A stretch of DNA of 64,000 nucleotides from Adiantum capillus-veneris. Taxonomy: Eukaryota; Streptophyta; Polypodiopsida; Polypodiales; Pteridaceae. This document shows, piece after piece, positions 52,180 to 63,047 of the stretch (positions are counted from its first letter, which is position 1; every line of letters starts with the position of its first letter). Below the pieces are notes generated by a model, which had not been told where the DNA came from, ran no database searches, and saw only the letters and a list, made by a program, of their open reading frames with translations. A program made the translations under genes and the position numbers. The stretch spans positions 152,063,741-152,127,740 of the forward strand of contig CM043945.1 of the NCBI GenBank assembly GCA_014529385.2, in the 5' to 3' direction.

Positions 52180-53060
52180 TCATGGTAATGCCTCCTAGTC
52201 GACATCCTCTCCCTTCTCTTGCAACTCGATCAAAAGGGACACAAGTCCATGCTTATACCCATACTTCTCCTCTCGGAGTGTCGAAAGGCGCTTCATGGAA
52301 ACTTCTTGCAAAATTATGGTTTAATCATAAGATAAATCTTCAAATAACATACATATTTCAACAATGCAAAGCATACGTATAATACTTACAAAATCATGTC
52401 AAAGTGTGTCGTAGCCTCCACTCCCAAGATGTGATGCTCCAGTAGACTCCGAACGTGCTCTATCTGCATCTCTCTGCTGTGCTGAAATCTGTCTAGATTG
52501 TCTTGTGTCTCTCATGCAATCCACGCCCACTCCTCTGCGTCCACCATGCCGGATTTGGACTGCCGACATTATACTTGTCTCTCACCTTTGACTGATGGTG
52601 TGACATTGTGGCCTTCACCACACCCAAAAATGAGCCATTCAAGACTTGATCATACCCCTCTGGCGGCTTGTACTCTCTGTGAATGGCCTTGACAATGTAG
52701 CTCTTTCTTTCATCGTCGAGATTATCCCAAATCTTTCATCACAAAGTGACCAAACTGAACTGTATAGAGCTGTCAAATCCTCTATCACATGGTCTTTCCG
52801 ACCCTATCCGCCACAAGATCTTCATCCATTCTCTTCTACACCTTGCTAGGATCATGCTCGTGTGATCTTCAAGGTATACGTGGGGTGCCAATGGAGAACT
52901 ATATACTGAAGAGAGTGGGGGATGCTCTCTCCCTGGTGTGGACGCATCAATAGAACCACTACCACAACAACCACTGCATCCAAAACGACTACGTTGTCTT
53001 GAGGATGAACCACCCATCAGTGTAGGGGGCACACTAGTCCTAGGTGTAGGGGGCACAAAC
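52180..53060 (-). pseudogene. TNPA-like gene remnant of CACTA 2
   Basis: On the minus strand the piece from 53056 reads PPTPRTSVPPTLMGG then CCGSGSIDASTPG, matching CCGDSATDASTP in the TNPA-like protein of CACTA 1. Further down, QQRDADRARSESTGASHLGS (about 52460-52410) matches the SSHHLGSGGW region, and after an intron-like gap EEKYGYKHGLVSLLIELQEK (about 52270-52210) matches the second exon of CACTA 1. Stops and frame changes are present. It lies directly after the TNP2 N-terminus, so the rest of TNP2 has been deleted. Confidence 0.65.
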
Positions 53061-53065
53061 TACAA

Positions 53066-53551
53066 ATTAAGCATTGCCAAAGCAGTATGGAGAACTGAGA
53101 TTTTTACACCACTGTAAAGCCGTATGCGTGCAAGAGTTTGCATCATCTCGCCCTCTTTATCGTTGCTATTATGCCGTCGATATGGACGAGATGGCTAAGG
53201 TTGGTTGGTAGTATTGCCTTGAATGATGTCATCTTCTATGATTACAATGATGGGATCCATGTCAAAGAACGCATCTAACATCTGCTCCATCTCTACTTCT
53301 TGAAATGCCACATCAGGAATCGGTTGGAAGGACTCAACCAATGGCTATTCATTTAAAAATCATCTTCTCTGGGATGAAGTTGGAGCAATATCTACTTGCG
53401 GAGTTTGATTGATTGTCTTCAGACCATGAGATCAATAATGCAAGTCTTGTAGTTGCTCTATTGGAGAGAGACCGTGACTGCCTGTGTGCTTGTTGCAGAT
53501 TTTTTGTTTTTGAAAGATCTGATGCTTGCAATGCACACAAGGACACACCAT
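53066..53551 (-). pseudogene. TNP2 N-terminal remnant of CACTA 2
   Basis: ATG at 53551: MVCPCVHCKHQIFQ, equivalent to LCPCKHAVRW of CACTA 1 (transposase-associated cysteine motif). It continues, with stops, to VEMEQMLDAFFDMDP and near 53090 LYSGVKISVLHTALAMLN, matching LYNGARMSRLKALLVLLN of CACTA 1. The gene ends there; catalytic TNP2 sequence is absent and the TNPA-like remnant begins within 10 bp. Element 2 is therefore a deletion derivative. Confidence 0.65.
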
Positions 53552-53639
53552 CCTATTGTCGATACTTTATCTACCAATGATGCAACAAATAATTAAAACA
53601 CTCTACTTGTTATAACTGCACACTACTAACTGTATAACA

Positions 53640-53995
53640 ATACATGACAACCTCACAATCTCTAGCTAGGCTGGATCCCCGCACACCTCGGTCTAGAGGT
53701 GCACCGAGGTTAGGACCACAGGGTAATAATCTTGTCTTTATTGGTGAATAACTATATATTAAGGTTTTTTTAATTCTGTGTGTGCTTTCAAAGTCGGATT
53801 GCATTATTTTACGTCTTTTATCAATTTTTGTCTGCGTTTTGAAGTACACAAGACATTTTTGAAGTTCGTTTGCGTTTTTTCAACTATTTGCCACTAACTC
53901 TAACAACCTTACATTCTCTAGTCATGCCCGATTCCGCACACCTCGGTCTAGAGGTGCATGGAGATTAGGACCACAGGGTCAATAATTATATATTA
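53640..53995 (-). promoter_or_regulatory. Duplicated conserved block upstream of CACTA 2 transposase
   Basis: Two copies (about 53645-53765 and 53920-53995) of the roughly 100-bp block of CACTA 1 at 13556-13660, with the same inverted repeat CACCTC/GAGGTG around ggtcta. Confidence 0.6.
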
Positions 53996-54039
53996 GGTTT
54001 TTTGAACTCTGTGTGCGTTTTTGAACTCCAATTGCACTT

Positions 54040-55600
54040 TTGAAACCTATAACCTAACCTATCCTAACCATAACCTATAACCTAATCTAACCTATCCTAT
54101 AACCAAATTAAATCTAATCTATAACCTCACCTATAATATAACCTAACCAAAGTCCGTTTGTGTTTTTGAAGTACACGAGTCATTTTTGAAATCTGTTTGC
54201 ATTTTTTGTACTATTTGCCACTAGCTCTAACTTAACCTATAATCTAACCTAACTTATAACCTAAACCTATTCTAACCTAGCATAACCTATAACGTATAAA
54301 CTATAATCTAACCTATAGCTTAAACCTAACCTATAACATAACATAACCTAACCGAACTTCGTTTGTGTTTTTTGAAGTACACGAGTCATCTTTGAAGTCC
54401 GTTTGTATTTTTTCTACTATTAATTTGCCGCTAGCACTAACCTAACCTATAATCTAACCTAACCTATAACCTAAACCTAACATAACCTATAATCTATAAC
54501 CTAACCTAACCGAAGTCTGTTTGTATTTTTTGAAGTACACGAGCCATCTTTGAAGTCCGTTACTATTAATTTTCCATTAGCTCTAGCCTAACCTATAATC
54601 TATCCTAACCTATAACCTAAACCCAATCTAACATAACCTATAACCTATAACCTAAACCTAACCTATAATCTAACCTATAACCTAACTTGATTGAAGTCCA
54701 TTTGCGTTTTTTGAAGTACACGAGTCATCTTCGAAATCCGTTTGTATTTTTTCTACTATTAATTTTCCGCTAGCTCTAACCTAACCTATAATCTAACCTA
54801 ACCTATAACCTAAACCTAATCTATAACCTAATCTAACATAACCTATAACCTAACCTAACCTATAACCTATAACCTAGCCTATAACCTAAACCTAACCTAT
54901 AACCTAACCTAATCAAAGTCCGTTTGCATTTTTTGAAGTACAAGAGTCATTATCAAAGTTTGTTTGTGTATTTTCTACTATTTATCGCTAGCTCTAACCT
55001 ACCCTATAACCGACACAATCTTGCATGGTGAATGGTGTGTATTCTAATCCAACCATTACTGTCAAGGTGTTATCTTGAATAGATTTTCCTTTGATGAAAC
55101 CTTTTTGGTGACGAGTGATACCCTTATCCAGAGTGGGAGAGAGTCTTAGAGCAGTTGACTTGGCAATAATTTTGTAAGCTACTGACATCATGGTTATGGA
55201 CCGCCAATGTTTCAATTGGAAGCATCAATTTTTTTTTGAACCAAACCTATAACCTAAACATTAGTTAACTTAACCTATAGCCTAACCTAACCTTTTACAT
55301 ACAACCTATAACCTAACATGTTGCCTAAACCTGACCTAGCCTATAAAATATAACCTAACCTATAACCTAAACCTAACCTATAAGCTAATCTAACCTAACC
55401 TATAACTTAACCTAACCTAACCTATATGCTAACGTAACCTAATTAACCTATAACCTAACCTATAACTTAACCTAACCTAACCTATATGCTAACGTAACCT
55501 AATTAACCTATAACCTAACCTAACATATAACCTAACCTAATCTATAACCTAAACCTAACGTAGCCTAACCTATAACAAAACCTATAACCTATAGCATTCG
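54040..55600. repeat. Telomere-like tandem repeats (CCTAACCTATAA type) with higher-order units
   Basis: Dense repeats of cctaacctataacctaaacc. Until about 54960 they are interspersed with a second block (gaagtacacgagtcatcttt, gaagtccgtttg) recurring at about 54166, 54373, 54531, 54713 and 54934. A 63-bp unit (cttaacctaacctaacctat...) is duplicated exactly at about 55398 and 55461. Two true plant telomere units (aaccctaaaccctaaa) stand at 55706-55725. The array lies in the 5' part of CACTA 2, where CACTA 1 has weak TTAGATTTA repeats. Confidence 0.85.
55005..55220 (-). pseudogene. LINE-type reverse transcriptase fragment inside the telomere-like array
   Basis: The minus strand from 55215 reads MKHWRSITMMSVAYKIIAKS, ALRLSPTLDKGITRHQKGFI and GKSIQDNTL, the motif region W-R-P-I-S ... 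YKI-AK ... RL ... QKGF--G-SI-DN of plant non-LTR (L1 clade) reverse transcriptase. About 72 residues remain, flanked on both sides by the repeats. A short T-run (ttttttttt) lies just right at 55230. Confidence 0.75.
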
Positions 55601-55672
55601 AGCACTCACATGCGGCCTATTTGAGCAAGAAAGGGTCTTGTAAACGTCTCAAACGTACAAAAATGCGCACGT

Positions 55673-55706
<34 letters not shown>

Positions 55707-56128
55707 TGTTAAACCCTAAACCCTAAACCTACAAGCAAACTTGAAAAGAATCTCACCTCGATGCTAGGGAGTAGTCCACAAGCAAGATTCTCACCTCCGG
55801 CAAGTTGTTGGGCACCATATCTAGGTGAGGAAGAGGAGAGCAAGAGAAGAGGCACAAAAACTAGAGAAATGCACAGGGAAAGACCCACGGGTTTGTTTTC
55901 TTGCAGGGTCCGTCGGTACAAGTGATGGTGCAGGCGTAAGATACATCGGAACAAGTGTCGAAAGAAACATCTATACAGGCACCGAAAGATACATTGGTAT
56001 AGGTGTAGAAAATTAAAAAATAATTTTTTTTTAAATGTTCATCTTCCTCCATACTTACCTACACATATACCGACTCTCTCCATTGACACCGGTAATTTGG
56101 CGCCGGGATTTAAATGACCTCTTGTAGT
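55601..56128. other. 5' subterminal region of CACTA 2
   Basis: Holds an AC microsatellite (55675-55702), the telomere units, and diverged 20-25-bp motifs (gatacatcggaacaagtgtc, gatacattggtataggtgt). No gene. Confidence 0.5.
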
Positions 56129-56230
56129 AAGAATAGCCTTGACATGGTTTTAACCTTTGAAAAGACAGTAACTTTTGTATGAGTTTATTGAGAAATTCTC
56201 TAAAAGGAAAATCAAATATAGTTCCGTGTC

Positions 56231-56455
56231 TGTTGGAATTAGGGTTGCAGAGAAACGAACACAGCTTGGAGAAGACGAAAGAAGCTCAAGGTACAAAACA
56301 TAGAGTGTATTACTTAGTGTGCAATGGAAATCTAGATATCCCTAGAGTGATGGGCGTATATATAATCATACGGGGGAAAAAACCTCCTAAAGAGGGAAAA
56401 AATGCCCCGACGGTCCTAGTGTGCTCACGCACATCACTACCACATGTATATAACA
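56231..56455 (-). repeat. 3' LTR of the copia element
   Basis: 225 bp, TG...CA ends (minus strand TGTTATATAC...TTCCAACA). Preceded by a polypurine tract (CCAGGGAGGATT) at 56456-56467. A TATA box (TATATATA) is at about 56357-56364. Confidence 0.75.
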
Positions 56456-57334
56456 AATCCTCCCTGGAGTGATGTGGTGAACAAGAGCTGGCACATGAGT
56501 AAAGGGAAGTGCCATGCCTTGACGACATGATCAATCCAAAAAGGAGAGTAAGCCAAAGCTTTGCGGAAAGCTTCAAACTTCTCACTAGACAATACCTTTG
56601 TGAAAAGATCTTCAACGTTGTCCTGTGTTGGCACATAAACCAAGTTGATCTCTCTTGTTGAGAGCCTCTCCCTGATATAGTGGTAATGCACCTCAATGTT
56701 CTTTGTGCGAGCATGAAAAATTGGGTTCCTTGCAACTTCCAATGTGCTCTAATTTTCAGTGTAGATAGTGTTGGTAGTGTCCTGTCCAACACCCAAATTA
56801 GCCATAAGGCTTCTGAGCCATACACTCTCAACCATAGCTGGGATGACTGTCCTGTACTCAGCCTCACAATTCAAAGTGGCCACGATAGGTTGCTTCTTTC
56901 TCAACCATGATATACATGAGCTGCCAAGCATGAAACAAAAACCACTTGTGGACACTCTTGTGTCAAAACAACCAGCCCCATTTGAGTAAGAAAAAAGCAT
57001 GTAAGTCTGGCGGCAATGATCCCCCTTGGAATAAAACAAGACAAGATGTAAAGTGCCACTAAGGTAGCGGAAAATCCTCTTGACAGCCTGCCAATGCTTA
57101 GACCTTGGGCTATGCATAGATCTGCTGACGTGTGAGACTGCAAACTGGATATCCGGCCTTGTGTTGCATACGTAAATGAGGCAGAACAACAGTTAGGTAA
57201 AGAGTGACATCAGCAGGATCACCAGCATCATGTAGAGTCAATTGCAAACCTGTTTCCATGGGAGTGGCAATAGGTTCACAATCCTCAAGTCCAAATTTAC
57301 ATAGCAACGTCTCTATGTAACTTTTCTGACACAA
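56437..57334 (-). pseudogene. RNase H and C-terminus of copia Pol
   Basis: Three frames. 57334-57110: CQKSYIETLLCKFGLEDCEP and ATPMETGLQL. 57189-56749: NTRPDIQFAVSHVSRSMHSP, HWQAVKRIFRYLSGT, FSYSNGAGCFDTRVSTSGF and CEAEYRTV, the copia RNase H with D (usual YSDADWA altered to YSNGAGC) and E. 56742-56437: FHARTKNIEVHYHYIRERL and DLFTKVL. Frame changes and stops separate them. Antisense chance ORFs overlap. Confidence 0.8.
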
Positions 57335-57361
57335 GGCAATACCACCATCACATTGCTTAAA

Positions 57362-57971
57362 CTATATGCCCAAGTAATGATGCAGTAGCCCCAAATCTTT
57401 CATCTTGAAAGTAGAATTCAAATCAGCCTTAAATTCAGCAATATGTGCCTCATTGGGACCAATGATCAACAAATCATCCACATAAAGCACAACAATGAGA
57501 AGTACATCGCCCTCAGGCTTTACATACAATGTGCTTTCTATTGGACTATTACGAAAGCCTTGTTTGACCAAATGAGTGTCAGCCTTCTCATAGCAAGGAC
57601 AAGGAGATTGATTCAACCCATACAAAGCCTTCTTACATCTGCACACTTTGTCCTCTTGTCCTTTCATGACAAAACCGCGAGACTGTGCTACAAAAACTTC
57701 CTCAAATATGTCACCATTCAAGAAAGCAGTAACAATGTCTGATTGATGTACAACCCAACCAAAATGATCTACCAATGCACATAGAAAAAAAAAGAGTAGT
57801 CATACAACAAGTGGGAGAAAAAGTCTCTTTATAATCTATGCCTTTTTGATGTGCATAACCCTTTGCAACAAGTCGAGCCTTATGGCGATCAACCTCACCA
57901 TCCGACTTGCGTTTCAACTTGTAAACCCACTTTGTACCAATGGCCTTTTTGCCAGGAGGCAAAAAGGCCAT
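57362..57971 (-). pseudogene. Reverse transcriptase of copia element
   Basis: The start reads [20 protein letters not shown] and [20 protein letters not shown] (57971-57830), then a frameshift, then 57775-57362: [30 protein letters not shown] and the catalytic YVDDLLIIG. A local duplication at 57930-57990 (ccaggaggcaaa twice) inserts about 45 bp at the RT start. Non-functional. Confidence 0.85.
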
Positions 57972-59140
57972 TTATGTGATTTTCCAGGAGGCAAATCACA
58001 TAAAGTCCATGTTTCATTTTCTATAAGTGCATCATATTCTGATTGCATGGAAGCCATCCAATTATCTGAACTTTGTGCTTCATCAAAAGATAGAGGTTCC
58101 TCAACATCATGTAAGCTAGACATAGCCAAAGCATAACAATCTGATGCATAAGATGCATGGTGAGAGCTTGAACGAGTACGACTAGACAAAGGTGCATCCA
58201 ATTTACTGTCACACAAAGTGTACATAAGCCATTTTGGCATACCTCTAGCCTGCTCATTTTCATCCCGCACTTCATCAAGTACATCATGTACATTTGCATA
58301 AGTAATAGGCTGATCTATAGCATTTTCAGAAACCCCCTTAGGTTGTACATTTGCTTCATTGGAATTTACATTCGAACTTCCACCAGTGAAAAGAGGCAAC
58401 AGAGTGTCATAAATATCCTGTGAGTTTACATTATTGTCTCTAGTACATGACAGCAAGGGCTGAACAAAATCTTCCACAAACACAACATCCTGTGAAACTA
58501 GAATATTCTTTGTTTGTAGATGATACAACCTGTAACCTTTGCTTTCAGCACTATAACCAACAAAAATAAATTTGACAACCTTATCATCCAATTTTTTGTG
58601 CTGTGTATGTGGCATCAAAGCATATGCCAAACAAAGAAAAACCCGCATATTCTCATTAGAAGGCTTTCTATCATGCCATGCCTCATATGTAGTAATAGAC
58701 TGCAAAGCTTTCGTAGGACACTTGTTAAGTACATAAGTTGCACACATGATGGTCTCAAGCCAAAAAGAATGCGTCAAAGCTTGACTTTTGACCATACATC
58801 GTGCCATTTCTGTAAGTGACCTGTTTTTCCTCTCAGCAACACCATTTTGCTGAGCTGTATAAGGAACTGTACATTGGTGTTTATCCCACCACTAGCCAGA
58901 AATGCATTAAATTCATGAGACATATACTCACCCCCTCGATCGGAATGGAGGGTGCCCATAGTACATTTCGAGACATTTTCAGCCATAGCCAAAAATTGTT
59001 TGAAGCACATAAAAACTTTGGGTTTCACTTTAAGGAGAAATACCCATACATGCCTGGAGTAATCATCAATGAAAGTAACAAAGAAAAGGTAATTGCCCAA
59101 GGACGAAGTTTGCATGGGTCCACAAACGTCACTATGCAAG
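57972..59140 (-). pseudogene. Integrase and downstream linker of copia element
   Basis: 59139-58774: HSDVCGPMQTSSLGNYLFFV, FIDDYSRHVWVFLLK and HSDRGGEYMSHEF, containing the first two catalytic Asp residues. A frameshift near 58830 leads to 58807-57914: ARCMVKSQALTHSFWLETIM, NKCPTKALQ, VFLCLAYALMP and SAESKGYRLY, the copia integrase tail. Then comes an acidic linker and the [10 protein letters not shown] lead-in to RT. Confidence 0.85.
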
Positions 59141-59377
59141 CTGCAACCTGCATGCGGCCCTAACTGAACGATCCTTTAATAATTTAGAATGTTGTATTTT
59201 ACCCAAAATATAGCCCTCATAAACATGTTTGACACATGTTTCAAGAGGTGGCAAAGAAGCAACCATATCAAATTTTTGCAAACACAACAAACTGGCAAAA
59301 TTTAGACGCCCAAAATGTGCATGCCATAGTTTTGCATCTGAGACAGCCCCTGAATCTACAATTGCATTTGCAAAATT

Positions 59378-59770
59378 TTATCCACACTTGTCATACAAAG
59401 TGAGTTTATATAGCCCATGGCACAAAAGACCACATACAGCAATTTCATCACCAAAATTGAGATCGTGAATTGTACATCTGTCATGCACTAATTTGACTAC
59501 AAGTCCAGGTCTAGCAAGTGCAGACACATACAAGAGATTCTTCTTGATCCTAGGTACATAAAGTGCATCATCAAGTGTGAAAGAACTTCCATTTGCAGTA
59601 GTAAGCACAATATTTTCGACTCCCTGAATCGGATAAGAGGCATTGTTGGCACAAGTGACTGAATTCCCATGAGGGACAGACTTGAGAGAGGTAATGTGCT
59701 TTGTAGCACCACTGTCCAAATACCACACATATGAATCTGTAGCAACTGACACGCATGCATCATGGACAAC
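59378..59770 (-). pseudogene. Protease of copia element
   Basis: Open 59752-59378: WYLDSGATKHITSLKS with a correct D-S-G active site, then VLTTANGSSFTLDDALYVPR and IKKNLLYVSALA. These are standard copia protease motifs. The following GAG-pre-integrase part (59377-59145) is present with breaks. Single frame, but joined to broken neighbours. Confidence 0.85.
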
Positions 59771-59911
59771 AAGATTGTAAGTGCACTCTGCACTAAAATC
59801 CCATTCAACATCAACATCAGCATCACAGTCTCCTTTAACAAAAGACGCAACAATGGATGCATTTTTAGTGGAACCAGCATTTGTAGTGGAACCACCCTCT
59901 TTCTTCTTAGC

Positions 59912-60814
59912 TTATTTGGCCTTCAACTTAGGACACTGCTTGATCAAGTGATCATTATCTTTACAATAATGGCAATGCATCTTCTTTTTAACCTTATCAC
60001 CAGAATTTCCAGACGAATTGCTGCCAGCAAAAGCATTAAGAGCAGAAGTTTTTCCACTAACAACAGAATCATAAGAAATGGTTGCATTGTTGTTACCACC
60101 CTTTCTTTGAGAAGCAATAAAAGCATGTTCAACTGCACACTGCATAGTTCTATTTTTTTTTGGAAAGAGACTCTTGTAACAACAATGTACATAATGCATC
60201 AAACTTGATAGCTTCAGGATTTCCTTGGGTCATAAGTCTCCAAGTACTAGCAAAAGTCTGGTATGAATCTGGTAAGGCATCAAGAATAGTCTGCACAAGG
60301 GAACTGTCTGATATGACTTCATCTGCAGAAATAAGTTTCTCATTGATATCCTTCACACCAGCAAGGAAAGTGTCCATATCATCTTCCTCATGCATAATCT
60401 TTGATTCGAGCTCTTTACGCAGCAAAGCAATTTTAACCTCATTGTGGATTGCATAAAGACCTGCTAGAAGATCCCAAGCCTGTTTTGCAAATTTTGCTGA
60501 ACGAATGTGAGGAGTAATGGTGCACTTCACAGACAACCCAATCAATGCATGAGCCTGCGCATCCTTTACATACCAAACAAGCTTGTAGGAAAAACAATTC
60601 TAATAGCAGCAATCCTTGAAGCAAGACCTGCAACATCCTCAACATCACCTACATCCTCAGAACTAGGACATACATCAATGCCCTGCACAATATTCTAGAC
60701 GCCCTTTGTCACAAGAACATGTTGCATCATGTAAGCCCACATAGGGTAATTGTCCCCATCAAACCTGTCCTCAACAGTAAACATCTTGAAAACATCTATG
60801 TTGTTGTCAGCCAT
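59912..60814 (-). pseudogene. Gag of copia element (UBN2 type) with zinc knuckle
   Basis: ATG at 60814: MADNNIDVFKMFTVEDRFDG and NYPMWAYMMQHVLVTKG; an in-frame TAG and a frameshift near 60590 follow. 60545-60150 holds the UBN2 core (SAKFAKQAWDLLAGLYAIHN, ALLRKELESKIMHEEDDMDT, LVQTILDALPDSYQTF). After another frameshift near 60170 the C-terminus has CHYCKDNDHLIKQC, a classical CCHC knuckle (about 59975-59934). It ends near 59912. Confidence 0.85.
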
Positions 60815-61149
60815 GGAAAATGTCTGCATGTGATGTGAAAACTGCCCGAAATGAGGAGAAATTAAGTGAGACTAGCAGGTGCTATATAGCACAACCCACA
60901 ATAGATTGTATAGGACCTATTATGCAAAAAACGGCACTGACAAAAATTCCGCACTAAACGACAAAATTGCTTGTGAAGACCTATTTGTAGTGGAAACGAA
61001 GGCCAAATTAATGAGCCCGAATAAAATATCATGACCCCTCCCAAAATATTTGTTGACCTGTGAACGATCGCCAAGCCTCACTGCAATCAAAGAAAGTGAG
61101 CAAGCATGTGCTGGAGCTACTGGCGACTAAGCCTGGGAGGATGCAACCT

Positions 61150-61161
61150 GCTCTAATACCA
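61150..61161 (-). promoter_or_regulatory. Primer-binding site of copia element (initiator Met tRNA)
   Basis: The minus strand reads TGGTATTAGAGC; the copia consensus is TGGTATCAGAGC, one difference. It lies 336 bp upstream of the gag ATG. Confidence 0.8.
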
Positions 61162-61803
61162 ATTTTCGAAATTAGTGTAATGGAATTCACCTATAAACTT
61201 GAGGAATCCCAAACCCCGAGCGCGTTTTCTCGAGTACTCTCTAAAACAAGCAAAACAGGCAAGAAATTTACATACAAAATTCTACCCAGGTTAATCACCA
61301 TGGACAAATTAGACCAATTGTGAGTGATCTATAGTAGAAATTTACATCACAAAATTTTGCCCAGATTAACCACCATGCACAAAGACCAATTGTGCTTAAT
61401 GCATACTATGGGTATCGAATGACCTTAGTCAATGACCATGCTGCAAAAGTGATAAATACTAACGGACGTCTCTAGACCTCTTTAATGTTGCATAGAACTA
61501 CCACAATCCAATGGTCCCATTTCAACAAAGATATAAGGACACCATTTGGAACAATAACAACTATAGTGTGCACAACCTCCACAAACACTGAAGGATGAAG
61601 TAACCAGACAAGGTCTCCTGCAGCATCAAAAGTTCCCTCAATAGAGTGTTTGCAAGCCGCCTGCCCCAGGTTTTGCGGCAGCAACCCCCCCCCCCCCCGT
61701 CCCCAGCCTAACGCCTATGTGAAGGTGTAAGCACAAGCACAAACACAAGCACAAGTATGATGCTCTGTGCCATTTGTGCTACTATGACTGACAAGCAGAA
61801 TTG

Positions 61804-61834
<31 letters not shown>

Positions 61835-62054
61835 GCATCTACTTTATTGAGGGAGAACTTCCAAAACAACTACTTCAGAATGTTCATATAGGTAAGGTCA
61901 TTGAACTTCATATGAGAGAGAAATTGGCGTGAAATAACAGTTCCAAGTCTTCACTACTTTGCTGAAGAATACAACCCACCTCAACATTGCAAGACGTTGT
62001 AGGCATTTTCCACATCAATCCTAAATAATAATTCTCCTCATGACATGAATACCT
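61162..62054. other. Region upstream of the copia element, no gene seen
   Basis: Should contain the 5' LTR but only the first 15 bp resemble the 3' LTR end. A block of about 70 bp is duplicated in tandem (gaaatttacatacaaaattc at 61263 and gaaatttacatcacaaaatt at 61338). A C-run of 14 is at 61687. A CT microsatellite is at 61801-61830. The minus-strand ORF 61684-61472 is not recognised. Confidence 0.5.
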
Positions 62055-62250
62055 TCAGCACTGCACTACGATAGAACTTAAATTAGTGTCGAAAAGGCCG
62101 ACCACCCCGGGGGGCCCCATCGAAATCCTCTCGTAGGACTCCCGGCTCATTTCATCAAACTTTATCCTTGCAAAGCCTTCAAGCATTGGCTGCATGTTGA
62201 GCATCATGAAAATCCATAAAACACAAGACGATAGGGCTCCCATCTTTGTG
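62055..62250 (-). pseudogene. RRM (RNA-binding) domain fragment
   Basis: The minus strand from about 62243 reads DGSPIVLCFMDFHDAQHAAN, then in a shifted frame LEGFARIKFDEMSRESYERI. This resembles the second half of an RRM: the RNP1-like strand (usual FVDF), the helix (DAQHAANALEAL) and the KFDE-x-x-RES that follows in one plant RRM family. One frameshift (near 62165) and no flanking exons identified. Could be an exon of a dead gene or a captured fragment. Confidence 0.45.
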
Positions 62251-63047
62251 CACGAGCCAAAATTACTTCAACCCAATAAAATGGACTGAACACATGTGCA
62301 GCCTCCCTGCGGCGGCGGGTGTAGTCAGATGGAAGGCCTTTGACAAACAAGGTGGGAGTGGCATGAAGAGGCAATGGGTCTCATCTCTGGGGGACCACCG
62401 AGCCCAAGATGCCCACCTAGAGCCATCTCTACTTCAGCTTTCTATGTGTGTGTGTGTGTGTGTGAAGATGTGCATATGCATTGCGTGAGTGAGTGAGAGG
62501 AAGAGAAAGCTGGGATTACTCACCGAGTACTACATCACTCAACAAATGGCCATTGCTTTATCTGCCCGCAGGTTCCCCGGGCCATCTCTCTCCATATGGA
62601 AAAGCGAACGGATATGGTCGAGCTAAATCATGTTGATTCACATTGCCAATATCTCCATATGAGCTAAAGCATGTTGATTCACATTTCCAATATCTCCATA
62701 TGCCACTAGTAACAAGCATGCATAAAGGTTTGCAGATCTAGGCTGAAGTTATGCACTTGTGAGACAACAAAGGTGATCCACATTTCACGAGAACAAGAAG
62801 CTATCGTGAAGAAGAGAGTACCTGAGTGTCTGTCGAGATGAAGCAAACCCTTCTTCAGGCTTCATTTCCGTGTTTGCTACAAGCTATGAGCCATGGCTTC
62901 TTCAAAATTTGTGAGACCTCTCTCTCTCTCTCTCTCTTTTAAGGTTAAAGTTATCTTAAACTACAGGAATCAAATTTTGTAAGAGACATGATTTTTTTTT
63001 CAAGAGCACACTTTTACAACACATGTGATCATCATCTGACGAAGCTT
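62251..63047. other. Stretch without recognised gene
   Basis: Contains TG and CT microsatellites (62446-62464, 62918-62938) and a 45-bp local duplication (gagctaaatcatgttgattcacattgccaatatctccatat, 62620-62700). Confidence 0.5.

Larger units (their letters stand above)
34473..56129 (-). mobile_element. CACTA (En/Spm) transposon 2, minus strand, with gypsy C nested in it
   Basis: The left end CACTATAACATGTC and the reverse complement of the right end (TACTACAAGAGGTC) match at 10 of 14 positions, the latter also matching CACTA 1. The 3 bp outside are AGA on both sides (34470-34472, 56130-56132). Removing gypsy C and one copy of its duplication leaves about 4.8 kb, like CACTA 1 (4.85 kb). TNP2 and TNPA-like remnants lie at 53551-52180 on the minus strand. 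Right subterminal text (56010-55910) and left text (34500-34700) both carry short spaced repeats around catcgg. The boundary call is an inference from ends, duplication and length. Confidence 0.7.
56231..61161 (-). mobile_element. Ty1/copia element, minus strand, decayed
   Basis: The order on the minus strand is primer site (61161), gag, zinc knuckle, protease, integrase, RT, RNase H, polypurine tract, 3' LTR: copia order, with integrase before RT. Many stops and frameshifts. The 3' LTR is short (225 bp). The sequence upstream of the primer site does not match the 3' LTR except for about 15 bp. Confidence 0.9.

Noticed and set aside
55706-55725. A true telomere
   Set aside because: Only two CCCTAAA units; surrounding repeats are of a different sequence and the region is internal to a transposon.
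61687-61700. Run of 14 C as a functional signal
   Set aside because: Could be a simple repeat or a sequencing/assembly artefact; nothing around supports a role.
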